A DNA stretch of 64,000 nt, from positions 1,922,001 through 1,986,000 of the forward strand of contig JAXGMA010000001.1 of NCBI GenBank assembly GCA_040768905.1, read 5' to 3'. The stretch's first letter is position 1. Every line of letters begins with the position of its first letter. Both the position numbers and the translations under genes were made by a program. Under the pieces are notes generated by a model. That model saw only the letters and a list, made by a program, of their open reading frames with translations, made no database searches and was not told the DNA's origin. Below, piece after piece: positions 1-8,116 of this stretch. The DNA is from SZUA-584 sp040768905 (lineage in GTDB: Bacteria > Bacillota > Clostridia > Christensenellales > SZUA-584).

Positions 1-190
1 GGTCTTGGTGCTTTGACTGCTCCATTTGTGTTTCAAGCTCGCTCTCGAGCATGTTTTGAATAGTGCCTCCCAGTAAATCGCGCAACGCCGTCTCGATATC
101 CTGCGCTGACTGTATGTCGTATTCCTCCAGAAGCTGCGCAATGATGTTCCGTTTTCCTTCGCTCATGCTTAGTTTTCTTGGTCTACCCAT
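1..190 (-). CDS. IS256-family transposase, N-terminal part, cut by the window edge
   Basis: The minus strand opens at an ATG at 188-190 behind a good AGGAGG (200-205) and runs off the left edge. The visible 63 residues read MGRPRKLSMSEGKR and continue with the LLEEYDIQSAQDIETALRDL helix segment and the DLLGGTIQNMLESELE motif. Both are characteristic of the N-terminus of mutator-type IS256 transposases, DDE enzymes that move the element by cut and paste. The element lies just inside the remains of a serine-recombinase gene on the other strand, so it probably interrupted that gene. A C-terminal IS256 fragment at 8484-8795 could belong to the same element type. Family assignment is confident; whether the full gene is intact cannot be seen. 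Confidence 0.8.
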   Translation of the reverse strand, partial: MGRPRKLSMSEGKRNIIAQLLEEYDIQSAQDIETALRDLLGGTIQNMLESELETQMEQSKHQD

Positions 191-231
191 ATCAAATAGC
201 CTCCTGTGTTTATTCTATCACAGAAGGCTAT

Positions 232-405
232 TTACAGAAAATTTTGAACAGGCTCGCTGGCGATGCGAAAAGCATCAAATATCGCAAGTCTTTGATTGAT
301 ACTTTCGTTCGCGGAATTTATCTGCGAGAGGATAAAATGACTATCCTGTACAACGTACAAGATAGTCAATCTACTTTGCCGTTAGGCGATTTGTGTTCGC
401 CTAAT
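232..405 (+). pseudogene. C-terminal remnant of a large serine site-specific recombinase
   Basis: One plus-strand frame from about 232 to 405 encodes a tail with RKSLIDTFVRGIYLREDKM followed by a TILYN-type beta strand. This is the usual C-terminal end of large serine recombinases (resolvase/recombinase with zinc ribbon), where 'LIDTFVN.IYLYDDK..I.YN' is common. No catalytic N-terminal domain is present: the upstream DNA is the end of the IS256 element. The remnant runs to within a few bases of the tRNA-Ala gene on the opposite strand. It is therefore the stump of an integrated element that lost its 5' part by IS insertion. Family call rests on recognising the C-terminal motif only. Confidence 0.55.
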
Positions 406-412
406 ACTACTA

Positions 413-488
413 TGGTGGAGCATAGCGGGATCGAACCGCTGACCTCTGCATTGCGAACGCAGCGCTCTACCAGCTGAGCCAATGCCCC
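413..488 (-). tRNA. tRNA-Ala (anticodon CGC)
   Basis: On the minus strand the 76-base sequence starts GGGGCAT and ends ATGCTCC-ACCA, giving a perfect seven-pair acceptor stem and an encoded CCA tail. The D arm (GCTCAGCTGGTAGAGC), a five-pair anticodon stem with one G-T pair, the loop TTCGCAA and the T arm with GGTTCGATCC are all present. Loop position 34-36 reads CGC, which decodes the alanine codon GCG. The gene looks intact. Confidence 0.95.
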
Positions 489-580
489 ATGAAAACGTGT
501 TATTATGCCACAAAGAACAAAAATTAATATATACGATGCATCGTATTTTGTCAATCCGGAATATGTCTTTACACTGCACG

Positions 581-1393
581 TTAATATCGGTTCGTCTCCA
601 TACACCACTTGAGGGCCTGCATATACATTGTCATAAATTCTTCACGCTTTATGTCATGGCCCAAAAGAAAGGATTCAAGCCCGCGCCAATTTTTCTTTTC
701 AAAATCTATGATCGCATCAAGCCAGTTCTTAAGCTCGTTGTCCTGCCCAAGCAAAGCGTCTTTGACCTTCTTTGAAATCGGCAGCCTGTCCATAATCGTT
801 CCGATATCTTCTCCAAGCAATACGTCAATGGATGAAAAGATTCCTGTAATGAACAAGTCTGATTTTTGTTCGGCTCTTTGTGTCCTGTCGCAAAGCAACG
901 CGAGCAGTTTGCCCCGTATCAAAGACGTTTTGACAAGCTCAGCATTCTTTGCGTTCGCGATTCCTCTTATCAGCATAAGGTGGCTCCATCGTATCAGCTT
1001 TTGCGTCCCGATATGAACCAGCGCCTGGCGGATTGATGTGATCACATACCTTGTGCCATAGAATGCAGAATTGGCCAAGCGAAGCAGTTTGTATGACATC
1101 TCCACGTCGCTTTCAAACAATTCTTCGATATATCGATAATCCGGTTCGGGTTTGTAAAGCTCATTGACCGCCAGTACAAGTATGTTTGAAAGTGAACCGA
1201 TCGTCTGCGCGTTGGTCATCACAGGCTCACTGAAAAAGCAGCCCTGAAAAAGATGATAGCCCATACTCACGGCGTTTTGAAAATCCTTTGGGCATTCAAG
1301 ATTCTCCGCAACCAGCATCACCTTTTGGCGGCAGTTTTTTATCAGCTGTTTTTGCTGTCTTATAGTATCGCGTGAATAAACAACCTTGATCAT
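581..1393 (-). pseudogene. EAL-HDOD signalling protein lacking most of its EAL domain
   Basis: The 270-residue product begins in the last ~60 residues of an EAL domain (VAENLE, then GYHLFQGCFFSEP, the usual EAL-to-HDOD border) and continues with a complete HDOD domain (residues ~65-265). Full proteins of this family (YuxH/CdgJ type) are about 400 residues. The reading frame stays open upstream of the ATG with EAL-like residues (PCADMIKV), and a neighbouring frame ends in FQPLLGA, so a frameshift and deletion have removed the catalytic EAL part. The ATG at 1393 has no ribosome-binding site. HDOD proteins are non-enzymatic signalling modules linked to cyclic-di-GMP and motility control. I treat this as a broken gene; a short HDOD product cannot be excluded. 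Confidence 0.65.
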
Positions 1394-1924
1394 ATCTGCG
1401 CAGGGTACAAAAGAGGCTTGGGTATTTAAGCCCCAAGCAGTGGCTGAAACGCTGGATGGATAGACGCTGGAAACAAACTGCTTAACAAATTGTCCGAAAA
1501 AGTGTTGACTTCACAAGATTTAATTAAAAGCGTATTTATATATTTGTATAAAATTTGTATTACACATATGGAGCTAACCATATACGTAGAAAAAAAGGAA
1601 TGACAAGATAAGGAAGCAAAACTAACAGTATTTAATTTACTAATATTTTTATATGAAAACATACTCTACAATAGAATTATTAATGAACTTATGATAGATG
1701 TGAAAATGCTTAAAAATCAGAAAACTGCTAATATCATATAATCAGCCAATCAAATAAGCCAGCTTAATAACAAAAAAGTTCAGGCTTATGATTTTTTTTT
1801 GAGAAAGTTATTAGTAAACGAAGATTAAATGTTGCAGATTAAGAAATACGATAACGATATTCAAATATTTATGAATCATACTGAAGGCTCAAATTTCTAT
1901 AGATGAATTGCCGCTAATTTTAGA
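1394..1924. other. No intact gene; AT-rich decayed DNA
   Basis: From 1394 to about 1480 there are traces of the lost EAL domain. A short inverted repeat (GCTTGGG ... CCCAAGC) lies at about 1411-1436, where the frames break. From about 1560 to 1920 the plus strand can be read as a lysine/asparagine/isoleucine-rich peptide containing MELTIYVEKKE and several stops, which looks like a decayed small gene I cannot identify. No RNA gene or promoter is convincing here. Confidence 0.4.
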
Positions 1925-1986
1925 AACTCTAATAAAAAATAAAAGTGTGCAAAGGCTCAAAATATGAGCCGCCGCACTTGCCTTTT
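1925..1986 (-). terminator. Rho-independent terminator after the small membrane-protein gene
   Basis: A two-tier hairpin has GGCTC/GAGCC (1954-1958 and 1966-1970) as the inner stem and AAGTG/CACTT as the outer stem. On the minus strand it is followed by a T-rich run (TTTTATTTTTTATT). It sits 23 bases beyond the stop codon of the gene at 2009-2269. Confidence 0.7.
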
Positions 1987-2008
1987 AATCGAATAGAGAA
2001 GATTTAAC

Positions 2009-2269
2009 TTAAATTAATTTTGCGTAAGATAAGAACAAATAGACTATTGTTGCAATCATATATATTGCTAATGTAGTTTTTACTCCGAAGGTGGATTTTT
2101 TATCATTATCTTCATGTTGATAAGGTATGAACAATAAGCCAAAAAATAAATCGGTGGAAATTTCTTTTTTCTTAAACTTACAAATATATATTGAAATAAT
2201 TGTTTTAATCCATACAAATAATTGTGCAAGCCAAAGGAAACAACCTATCATAACAAGTATTTTTATCAT
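2009..2269 (-). CDS. Small membrane protein of unknown function
   Basis: Not recognised. The 86-residue product has two hydrophobic segments, one at about residues 2-30 (LVMIGCFLWLAQLFVWIKTI) and one at about 63-84, separated by a charged loop with KFKKKE. It should be an inner-membrane protein with two helices. The ATG follows GGGAG at a suitable distance, and a good terminator lies directly downstream, so the gene seems to be a free-standing unit. Base composition is very AT-rich, unlike the metabolic genes further right, in keeping with a mobile-element context. No function is proposed. Confidence 0.55.
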   Translation of the reverse strand: MIKILVMIGCFLWLAQLFVWIKTIISIYICKFKKKEISTDLFFGLLFIPYQHEDNDKKSTFGVKTTLAIYMIATIVYLFLSYAKLI

Positions 2270-2338
2270 ATTTATTAACTCCCATGTTTTATTTATCTAC
2301 TGTTCTTAGATATATACAGTGACCTACCCCCAGTAATG

Positions 2339-3240
2339 CTACAGAGTTGAAAGTGAATTTTTGCAGCAATGATATTCTATTGGCAGTTTGGCTACCGGCG
2401 CCGGTGGCCGGTAACCCAATGAGCTGTGAGGTCTGACTGTATTGTATTCACGCCTCCATTGCTCTAACAGTATTCTTGCTTCGAATATCGTATCAAATAT
2501 TTCACCGCTTAGCAATTCGTACCCTCGCTACGCTGGGGCAGACCCTCTCTCATTTTACCGTTGAACGACTCTATATATCCGTTCTCCCAGGGACTGCCAG
2601 GTTCAATATATTTAGTTTTGACTTCCAATCGCTGAAGCCATTCTCTAAGCTTTTTAGCAGTAAACTCGCTGCCATTATCAGATCGTATATACTCCGGAAG
2701 ACCTCTTGAACAGAAAGCCTCAGCTAATTGTTCCTGCACTTCTGCCCATTTTATATGCCTTGCAGCATATGTACATATGCATTCTCTCGTATACTCGTCG
2801 ATTATATTTAATATTTTATATGCCTTGCTGTCTGAAGTCTTGTCAAAAACCAGATCGTGGCTCCAGACATGGTTCCTATACTCAGGCCTTAGACTTAAAC
2901 AGGAGCCGTCATTAAGCCAAAGTCTACTGCGCTTTTTCTGCTTCTGTGGCACTTTTAACCCTTGTTCACGCCATATTCGCTCAACTCGCTTATGATTTAC
3001 ATGGAATCCTTCTGCCTGGAGTAATGCTGTGACTCTCATATAGCCATAGCGCCCGTATTTACATGCCAACTCGATTATTCTTGACGTTAGTATATCTTCG
3101 TCAGGCAGCCGCTTGATTTTATACCGTTGTGTACTTCTGTATTGCCCTATAGCCCTGCAAGCTCTTGCCTCCTGAACATACAGTTTATCCTGTACGCATA
3201 TAATAGCTGCCCTGCGTTTGGCAGGGCTTAAAAGTTTCCC
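2339..3240 (-). pseudogene. IS3-family orfB (DDE integrase), frameshifted by a 29-base insertion
   Basis: The intact central part (2509-3069) carries the HTH_21/rve order of IS3 transposases: KYGRYGYMRVTALLQ, then the DDE core with WSHDLVFDKT, IIDEYTRE, IRSDNGSEF and a glutamate in PWENGYIESFNGKMRE. After MRE the frame is disturbed by about 29 extra bases (minus strand GGGTCTGCCCCAGCG...). Beyond them the expected tail resumes in another frame (LLSGEIFDTIFEARILLEQW, then RPHSSLGYRPPAP) and stops near 2339. Upstream of 3069 the frame continues toward orfA. The enzyme cannot be made full-length without repair. Confidence 0.8.
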
Positions 3241-3506
3241 CGTGATACTTCCTTCAAAATTGCATTGTCCAGCGATAGCTCCGCGACCAGCTTCTTTAAC
3301 CGCAAGTTCTCTTTTTCGATATCTTTCATGCGTTTAGCCTGGTCAGTACGCATACCGCCGTATTCCTTGCGCCAGCGATAATACGTCTGTTCGCTCACAC
3401 CGATGCTTCTGATCGCTTCAGCCGCTGAAATACCCTGGCTGGTCTTTACTTCTACTTCTCATAATTTGCTTATGATTTGTTAAGCTGTATAATCCCTTTT
3501 CGCCAT
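3228..3506 (-). pseudogene. IS3-family orfA (helix-turn-helix), two internal stops
   Basis: Reading from the ATG at 3504-3506 behind GAGGTG gives MAKRDYTA-stop-QIISKL-stop-EVEVKTSQGISAAEAIRS, then SIGVSEQTYYRWRKEYGGM and a leucine-zipper-like MKDIEKENLRLKKLVAELSL. This is the standard IS3 OrfA DNA-binding subunit. The two early stop codons make it a pseudogene. Its TAA at 3228-3230 overlaps the start region of orfB, as expected for a -1 frameshift IS3 element. Confidence 0.75.
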
Positions 3507-3584
3507 TCTTCGTCACCTCGTCTTTTATTATATCAGCTGTTAATCACCACTTCCAATTTGTAAAATTCTGTGGGGTAACGCCAA

Positions 3585-4022
3585 TTTAACCAGCTGACAT
3601 CGATACATAAGAACGGGCAGGCGCAAACCACATACGAGTATGACCTGCGCGGCAACCAGACGAAAGAGACAACAAAGCAGTTTGAAATTACCATAGGGGA
3701 GGAGTCTACAACCTATTTTAAGACAACAGAATACGGATACAACCTGCGCAACCAGATGACAAATGCCGAAATCAAAACGCCTGTGGCCGACACGTATACC
3801 TATGTAGTCACAGATGAGATATCGGCAGCGGCCAATGTCTACAACGCGCAGGGGCAGCGTGTGCAGAAGGCCGAGGACGGCAGGATCATGAAGTATTTCT
3901 ATAGCAACGGCGCGCAGTTCTACACTGTGGACGGCAACGGCACGCTCAACACCGAGAACATCCTTGACCTCTCCGGGCAGATTATCGCATCGATGCGGTT
4001 TGAGGACATGGCCCCCTCCTAA
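3585..4022 (+). pseudogene. RHS/YD-repeat protein fragment
   Basis: A plus-strand frame runs from the IS3 end to a TAA at 4020-4022. It contains NQLTSIHKNGQAQTTYEYD, then DLRGNQTKET, TTEYGYNLRNQM, YNAQGQRVQK and IMKYFYSNG. These are tandem YD/RHS repeats, which build large secreted or surface beta-cage proteins that often deliver toxins. The N-terminal bulk is missing, cut by the IS3 element at 3583. The sequence ends shortly before the IS200 element, so the true C-terminus is probably lost too. A second, unrelated RHS-type N-terminal piece lies at 10311-10625. Confidence 0.75.
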
Positions 4023-4049
4023 CATAGGTGATAGAAATAACTAAAAACG

Positions 4050-4770
4050 TGAACAATCAGTACCACCGGCTTAGCCGGTGGTATGCTCTAGCCCTATAAG
4101 GGCATGTTACCGGCTTGCGCTTGCAAGCGCATTGAATCGTTTGCCAACCGCATAATATTCTCTGGCCGACCCTAAAGGGTCTTGTTACTTGCCTTTGTTC
4201 GTCGGCTTACCCGTAAACGGGTCAATGTACTCCTTCATGCTTATCTGATCTGCGGTGGCGTCTTCCTGTAGCTGCCTTCGGATATATTCCTGCATCCTTT
4301 TCGCATTTTTCCCAACCGTATCTACGTAGTATCCTCTACACCAAAAATGCCTGCTTCCGTATTTGTATTTCAGATTCGCATGCCTATCAAATATTATTAG
4401 TGAGCTTTTTCCTTTCAGATACCCCATTACCTGAGATACGCTCAATTTCGGCGGTATTCTCACTAGCATATGTACATGATCTGGGCATAGCTCTGCTTCG
4501 ATTATTTCTATCCCCTTTCTGTCACACAGCTCCCGCAAGATTTTCCCTATGTCTTTCTTCAGCTTCCCATAGATGACTTGTCTTCTGTATTTCGGCGCAA
4601 ACACAATGTGATACTTACATTCCCACATAGTATGTGCTAGACTATTCTTGTCCATTGGACTGCCTCCTTTGTTTTTGATGCGGTCGGCAAACCTCATCAT
4701 TTTAACATAGGAGGTATTTGCTTGAAGCTAAAGCTCGCTGTCTTCCCCCGGCATAGCCGGGGGTTTATTT
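4050..4770 (-). mobile_element. IS200/IS605-family element with tnpA only
   Basis: The element has the hairpin ends of IS200 types: TACCACCGGC-TTA-GCCGGTGGTA at 4061-4083 and CCCCCGGC-ATA-GCCGGGGG at 4745-4763. A smaller GCCC/GGGC hairpin lies at 4091-4103. There is no tnpB. The outer limits are approximate because these elements make no target duplication. It lies just after the RHS fragment. Confidence 0.75.
4185..4655 (-). CDS. tnpA: IS200-type TnpA, Y1 (HUH) single-strand transposase
   Basis: The 156-residue protein starts at the ATG at 4653-4655, seven bases after AGGAGG; an earlier in-frame ATG at 4700 has no such site. It shows CKYHIVFAPKYRRQVIYG near the N-terminus, the metal-binding HUH motif as DHVHMLVRIPP (residues ~62-72), and the catalytic tyrosine in KRMQEYIRRQ near residue 121. 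TnpA enzymes cut and rejoin single-stranded DNA at the hairpin ends of the element. The length and all key residues are normal, so the enzyme may be active. Confidence 0.9.
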   Translation of the reverse strand: MDKNSLAHTMWECKYHIVFAPKYRRQVIYGKLKKDIGKILRELCDRKGIEIIEAELCPDHVHMLVRIPPKLSVSQVMGYLKGKSSLIIFDRHANLKYKYGSRHFWCRGYYVDTVGKNAKRMQEYIRRQLQEDATADQISMKEYIDPFTGKPTNKGK

Positions 4771-4810
4771 GATTTTGACCGCTTTGCGCTCAAAATCACA
4801 CTAAAGTGTA

Positions 4811-4842
4811 CAAACAAAAAAGCCCTTTAACTAGGGCTTTTC
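4811..4842 (-). terminator. Rho-independent terminator beyond the tRNA-Thr fragment
   Basis: On the minus strand AAAAGCCCT-AGTTAA-AGGGCTTTTTTGTTTG forms a strong hairpin with a T tract. It is the natural terminator of the tRNA whose 3' end is at 4856. Confidence 0.8.
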
Positions 4843-4855
4843 GAGCCATCAGAGT

Positions 4856-4898
4856 TGGAGCCGCTAATCGGATTTGAACCGATGACCCCTTCCTTACC
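4856..4898 (-). repeat. 3' fragment of tRNA-Thr, likely attachment-site remnant
   Basis: The minus strand reads GGTAAGGAAGGGGTCATCGG, then TTCAAATCCGATTAGCGGCTCCA. This is the 3' half of a tRNA-Thr (GGT anticodon followed by AAGG, variable loop, T arm, acceptor strand and CCA). The 5' half is absent: the upstream DNA cannot fold into the D arm or acceptor strand. Such a 3' half-tRNA followed by the native terminator is what integration into a tRNA gene leaves at one element end. The element and integrase are no longer recognisable here. Confidence 0.6.
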
Positions 4899-5378
4899 AT
4901 ACAGTATGTCATCGCCCGAAAGCCATTATTTATCGGCCTTCTGAGGCTTGTGTTATGTGAGTACCCCCATTTGTACCCCCAATTAATTAAACAATATATG
5001 GAACATGAAGAAGAAAATACATGGTTAATTTGCATCTTTAACATTTAAACAATTGCTTTCAATAAATAATAATCACTTTGCTATGAGAATACCTCTGTCG
5101 CCTATTGTGCGTGGTTCTCACAGGTTTTTAAACTAGAAGTGGTAAAAATATACTATTCTTTATATTCTTTTAGCGTTATTGTCAACGCCGGGTAGAATTT
5201 GGCCCCAAACGCCGGAATAAAAAACCCCGGTTTCCAGCACCGATTAACGCCGATTCTTACTAGGCGAGCAACTTTGCCGGAGGCACAGTATGAACTCCCA
5301 TTTTATCCCTATCCTGAGCCTTTAGGATTTGCTACGGATGATGAAAACGTGAGCATGGTGCAAAAACCCTTATGAAAT
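4899..5378. other. No gene; possible element-end sequences
   Basis: Next to the tRNA fragment there is a short repeat TACCCCCATTTGTACCCCC (4959-4977), of a kind often seen near integrase gene ends. Around 5185-5240 lie GC-rich stretches (AACGCCGGGTAG..., AACGCCGGAATAAAAAACCCCGG) that resemble an IS terminus or a decayed terminator. No coding frame is convincing. Confidence 0.35.
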
Positions 5379-6173
5379 CTATGAGAGCAGTGCATCGGAA
5401 TCCACGAATTCGGCCCCGCTGGCATAACCAAAACGCGTAAGCAAATCTTCAACAACGAGTGCTTTTTTTTCTTCGCCTTTGATGTCTAGTATGATCTTTC
5501 CCTCATACATCATGATCAAGCGGTTTCCATAGTGTATGGCGTCGCGCATGTTGTGTGTCACCATCAATGTCGTCAATTTGTATTCTCTTACGATATGGTC
5601 ACTCATTTCCAGCACCCTTTGGGCGGTTTTCGGGTCCAGCGCCGCCGTATGTTCATCAAGAAGCAAAAGTTTTGGCCTTTTGAGCGTAGCCATCAAAAGC
5701 GTGAGCGCCTGCCGCTGTCCGCCCGAAAGCAACCCAACCTTGGTACTCAAGCGGTTTTCCAGACCAAGTTCAAGCGTCTTAAGCAATTCTCTGTATTTTT
5801 CACGCTCTTTGTTGCTGATCCCCCATTTTAATCCGCGGCGCTGCCCGCGGCGCAAAGCCAGCGCAAGGTTCTCTTCTATTCCCATATTGGAGGCTGTTCC
5901 TAGCATCGGGTCCTGAAATACCCGCCCCAGAAAAGCAGCACGTTTTGGTTCGCTATACTTTGTGACGTCTGTACCGTCTATGATAACAGCACCTTCTTCA
6001 ACAGGGTAAACGCCGGCGATGCAGTTGAGCAGTGTCGACTTACCTGAACCGTTACCCCCTATCAGCGTCACAAAATCTCCCGGCATGAGAGAGAGGCTTA
6101 AGTTTTTTATTGCAGTATTTTCGTTGACTGTTCCCGGATTAAACACTTTAGTTATTTTTTTTACGCTGAGCAT
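5379..6173 (-). CDS. ABC transporter ATPase (TrpXYZ-type amino-acid/ligand uptake)
   Basis: The 264-residue protein is a complete ABC nucleotide-binding subunit: Walker A GGNGSGKST (residues ~39-47), signature LSGGQRQ (~150), Walker B LLLLDEHTAALDP, and the switch histidine in MVTHNMRDA. It powers import through the permease encoded just upstream. The start overlaps the permease end by 26 bases and has a G-rich Shine-Dalgarno. The architecture (substrate-binding lipoprotein, then permease, then ATPase) and the partner families match the COG2984/COG4120/COG1101 system, in some bacteria a tryptophan or tyrosine transporter. The ligand here is unknown, and no T-box is visible upstream. Confidence 0.9.
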   Translation of the reverse strand: MLSVKKITKVFNPGTVNENTAIKNLSLSLMPGDFVTLIGGNGSGKSTLLNCIAGVYPVEEGAVIIDGTDVTKYSEPKRAAFLGRVFQDPMLGTASNMGIEENLALALRRGQRRGLKWGISNKEREKYRELLKTLELGLENRLSTKVGLLSGGQRQALTLLMATLKRPKLLLLDEHTAALDPKTAQRVLEMSDHIVREYKLTTLMVTHNMRDAIHYGNRLIMMYEGKIILDIKGEEKKALVVEDLLTRFGYASGAEFVDSDALLS

Positions 6174-7080
6174 TCGAGCCCCCCCTCGCCACTGATGCTT
6201 TTATTGGAACAAGGTATGATTTAAAGACCGGCAATGACAGTGCAATTGCCACTGTGATTGCTGTAAAAAGCTTTAAGTCGTTGGGCGACATACCGAACTG
6301 CAGCACAAGCGCAATGATGATACGATATGTGATGGCGCCCAGTGCCAGTCCGATCAACCTGCTGAAAAAGTTTTTCTTTCCAAACAGCACTTCGCCTATG
6401 ATAACGGACGCAAGGCCAATAACTATTGAGCCAATGCCCATCTGGATATCCGCAAAGCTTTGGCTTTGTGCAATTAAAGCACCGCTCACCGCCACCAACC
6501 CATTGCTTATTATCAAACCTATGATTATCGTGGTATTGGTATTAATCCCCTGCGCTCTGACCATTTGGGGATTGTTGCCCGTAGCGCGTATGGCACAGCC
6601 TATTTCAGTTCCGAAAAACCAGTACAGTAAACAAATGAACCCACCAACGATAATAAATCCCAGTATCATGGCGGCAATCTGTCGGTTTAGTCCAAAATTC
6701 TCTATGACTGTATAGACGGTGTTCACGCGCAATAAAGGAATATTGGACTTCCCCATTATCCTAAGGTTTACCGAGTATAGAGCTATCATTGTCAGAATAC
6801 CCGACAAAAGTGCGGGTATTTTAAGTTTTGTATGAAGAAGTGCCGTAATCAGACCTGCTGCCATACCTCCAAGCAAGGCGAGAAGGACTGATATATAGGG
6901 GTTGATGCCGTTTGATATGCAGACTGCGGTAATAGAGCCGCCTGTGGTTATGCTGCCTTCAACAGTCAAATCCGCGATATTAAGAACGCGATAAGTGATG
7001 TAAACGCCTATTGTCATAACGGCCCAAAGTAAGCCGAGAGAGACCGCCCCTGTCAAAATGCCAAGCATAATTCTTACCAA
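6148..7080 (-). CDS. ABC transporter permease (COG4120 type)
   Basis: The product (310 residues from a TTG at 7080, or 306 from the ATG at 7068, which has the clearer match to the family start) is strongly hydrophobic with eight or more membrane segments. It has the GSITTGGSITAV loop and the ATGNNPQMVRAQGIN cytoplasmic coupling motif that contacts the ATPase. It belongs to the BPD_transp_2 branch-chain/ribose permease superfamily. It lies between the binding protein and the ATPase in one operon. Only one permease gene is present, so the pore is probably a homodimer. Confidence 0.85.
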   Translation of the reverse strand: MVRIMLGILTGAVSLGLLWAVMTIGVYITYRVLNIADLTVEGSITTGGSITAVCISNGINPYISVLLALLGGMAAGLITALLHTKLKIPALLSGILTMIALYSVNLRIMGKSNIPLLRVNTVYTVIENFGLNRQIAAMILGFIIVGGFICLLYWFFGTEIGCAIRATGNNPQMVRAQGINTNTTIIIGLIISNGLVAVSGALIAQSQSFADIQMGIGSIVIGLASVIIGEVLFGKKNFFSRLIGLALGAITYRIIIALVLQFGMSPNDLKLFTAITVAIALSLPVFKSYLVPIKASVARGGSNAQRKKNN

Positions 7081-7095
7081 CCCGTTTTTTGTTAA

Positions 7096-7125
7096 GGGCA
7101 GGGGCGCTTACTTTGCCTCCTGCCC
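7096..7125 (-). promoter_or_regulatory. Intercistronic hairpin between binding-protein and permease genes
   Basis: GGGCAGG (7096-7102) and CCTGCCC (7119-7125) form a seven-pair GC stem just after the binding-protein stop. There is no proper T tract on the minus strand (TTAACAAAAAACG follows). It is more likely an mRNA 3'-stabilising or attenuating hairpin that raises binding-protein yield over permease than a full terminator. Confidence 0.5.
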
Positions 7126-7135
7126 TATTAATTAT

Positions 7136-8116
7136 TTATTCATCGCCATCAACAACATATGGCTGCATATCTGTAGGTATTGTCAAGCCGATTTCCTGTG
7201 CCACAGTTCCGTTTATGACATAGTCAAATTTCGTGACCGATTCAATAGGCATCGCAGCGGTTTTTACCTCACCCTTTATGACACGTACAGCCATTTGCCC
7301 TGTCAAATACCCAAGGTCGTAATAATTTATGCCCAGTGTAGCCAGGCCGCCGCCAATAACCATGTTCTCTTCGCCGCAAATTACAGGGGTCTTGGACGTT
7401 ACTGTTATGTCATGTATCAGCGGCATTGACGAGGCCATAATGTTATCAGTGGGCAAATAAATGGCATCGCATTTTCCAACTATCGTTTGCGTAGCCTGCT
7501 GCACATCATTTGAACTGGTCACCGTGACTTCGATATATGCAAGCCCGAGCGCTTCGGCAGCGTCTCTTGCCATTGCTGTCTGGGTTACGGAATTGATTTC
7601 GCTTGAATTATACATAACACCGATCGTTTTTGCATCGGGCACGAGTTTTACAAGCAGTTCGATCTGTGCTTCTACCGGATTCATGTCCGTTGTGCCACTG
7701 ACGTTTCCGCCGGGCGCTTCATTGGAGGCCACAAGTTCGGCAGCTACGTAGTCAGTGATAGCCGTTCCAAGAATCGGGATCTCCGTTGTTTTTCCTGCAA
7801 TAGCCTGTGCAGAAGGCGTTGCTATTGCCAGCACAAGGTCTACATTATTGCTGACGAAACGATCACTGATCGTGGACAGGTTGTTTGTATCGCCCTGTGC
7901 ATTCTGTATGTCGAGCGTGATATTCTTACCGTCCTCATATCCGGCTTCTTTGAGTGCGTCTATAAAACCGTCGCGCGAAGCATCAAGAGCAGGGTGTTCC
8001 ACGATCTGTATAATACCGATTGAGATCGTGTCGGTTTTCTGGCAGCCTATAAAACTTGTCAATATAAACATTATAGCCAGTAAAAGCACAAAAATCAGAG
8101 TTTTTTTCATTTTCAA
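7136..8116 (-). CDS. ABC transporter substrate-binding lipoprotein (TrpX / ABC_sub_bind family)
   Basis: The 326-residue product begins with a lipoprotein signal: MKMKKT, a hydrophobic run, then the lipobox SFIGC with Cys25. The mature part follows the DUF534/COG2984 pattern: ISIGIIQIVEHPALDASRDG at its start, then NLSTISDRFVSNNVDLV, AIATPSAQAI and IGVMYNSSE. It should be anchored on the outer face of the membrane and hand its ligand to the permease downstream. The family includes tryptophan- and tyrosine-binding TrpX, but the ligand cannot be read from the sequence. It is first in its operon, with a plausible promoter at 8285-8314. Confidence 0.88.
   Translation of the reverse strand: MKMKKTLIFVLLLAIMFILTSFIGCQKTDTISIGIIQIVEHPALDASRDGFIDALKEAGYEDGKNITLDIQNAQGDTNNLSTISDRFVSNNVDLVLAIATPSAQAIAGKTTEIPILGTAITDYVAAELVASNEAPGGNVSGTTDMNPVEAQIELLVKLVPDAKTIGVMYNSSEINSVTQTAMARDAAEALGLAYIEVTVTSSNDVQQATQTIVGKCDAIYLPTDNIMASSMPLIHDITVTSKTPVICGEENMVIGGGLATLGINYYDLGYLTGQMAVRVIKGEVKTAAMPIESVTKFDYVINGTVAQEIGLTIPTDMQPYVVDGDE

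Larger units (their letters stand above)
2320..3583 (-). mobile_element. IS3-family insertion sequence, inactive
   Basis: The element is about 1.26 kb. Its ends are imperfect inverted repeats that both begin with TG: at 2320 TGACCTACCCCCAG... and at 3583 (minus) TGGCGTTACCCCACAG.... The two align over about 36 bases. Inside are an orfA-like frame (3228-3506) and an orfB-like frame (about 2339-3240), the IS3 layout. Both frames are broken. No clear target-site duplication is seen. The insertion has cut off the 5' part of the RHS-repeat gene that follows at 3585. Confidence 0.75.

Noticed and set aside
5379..8116. T-box regulated tryptophan transporter
   Set aside because: The protein families fit, but no T-box core or specifier hairpin was found upstream, so the ligand is left open.
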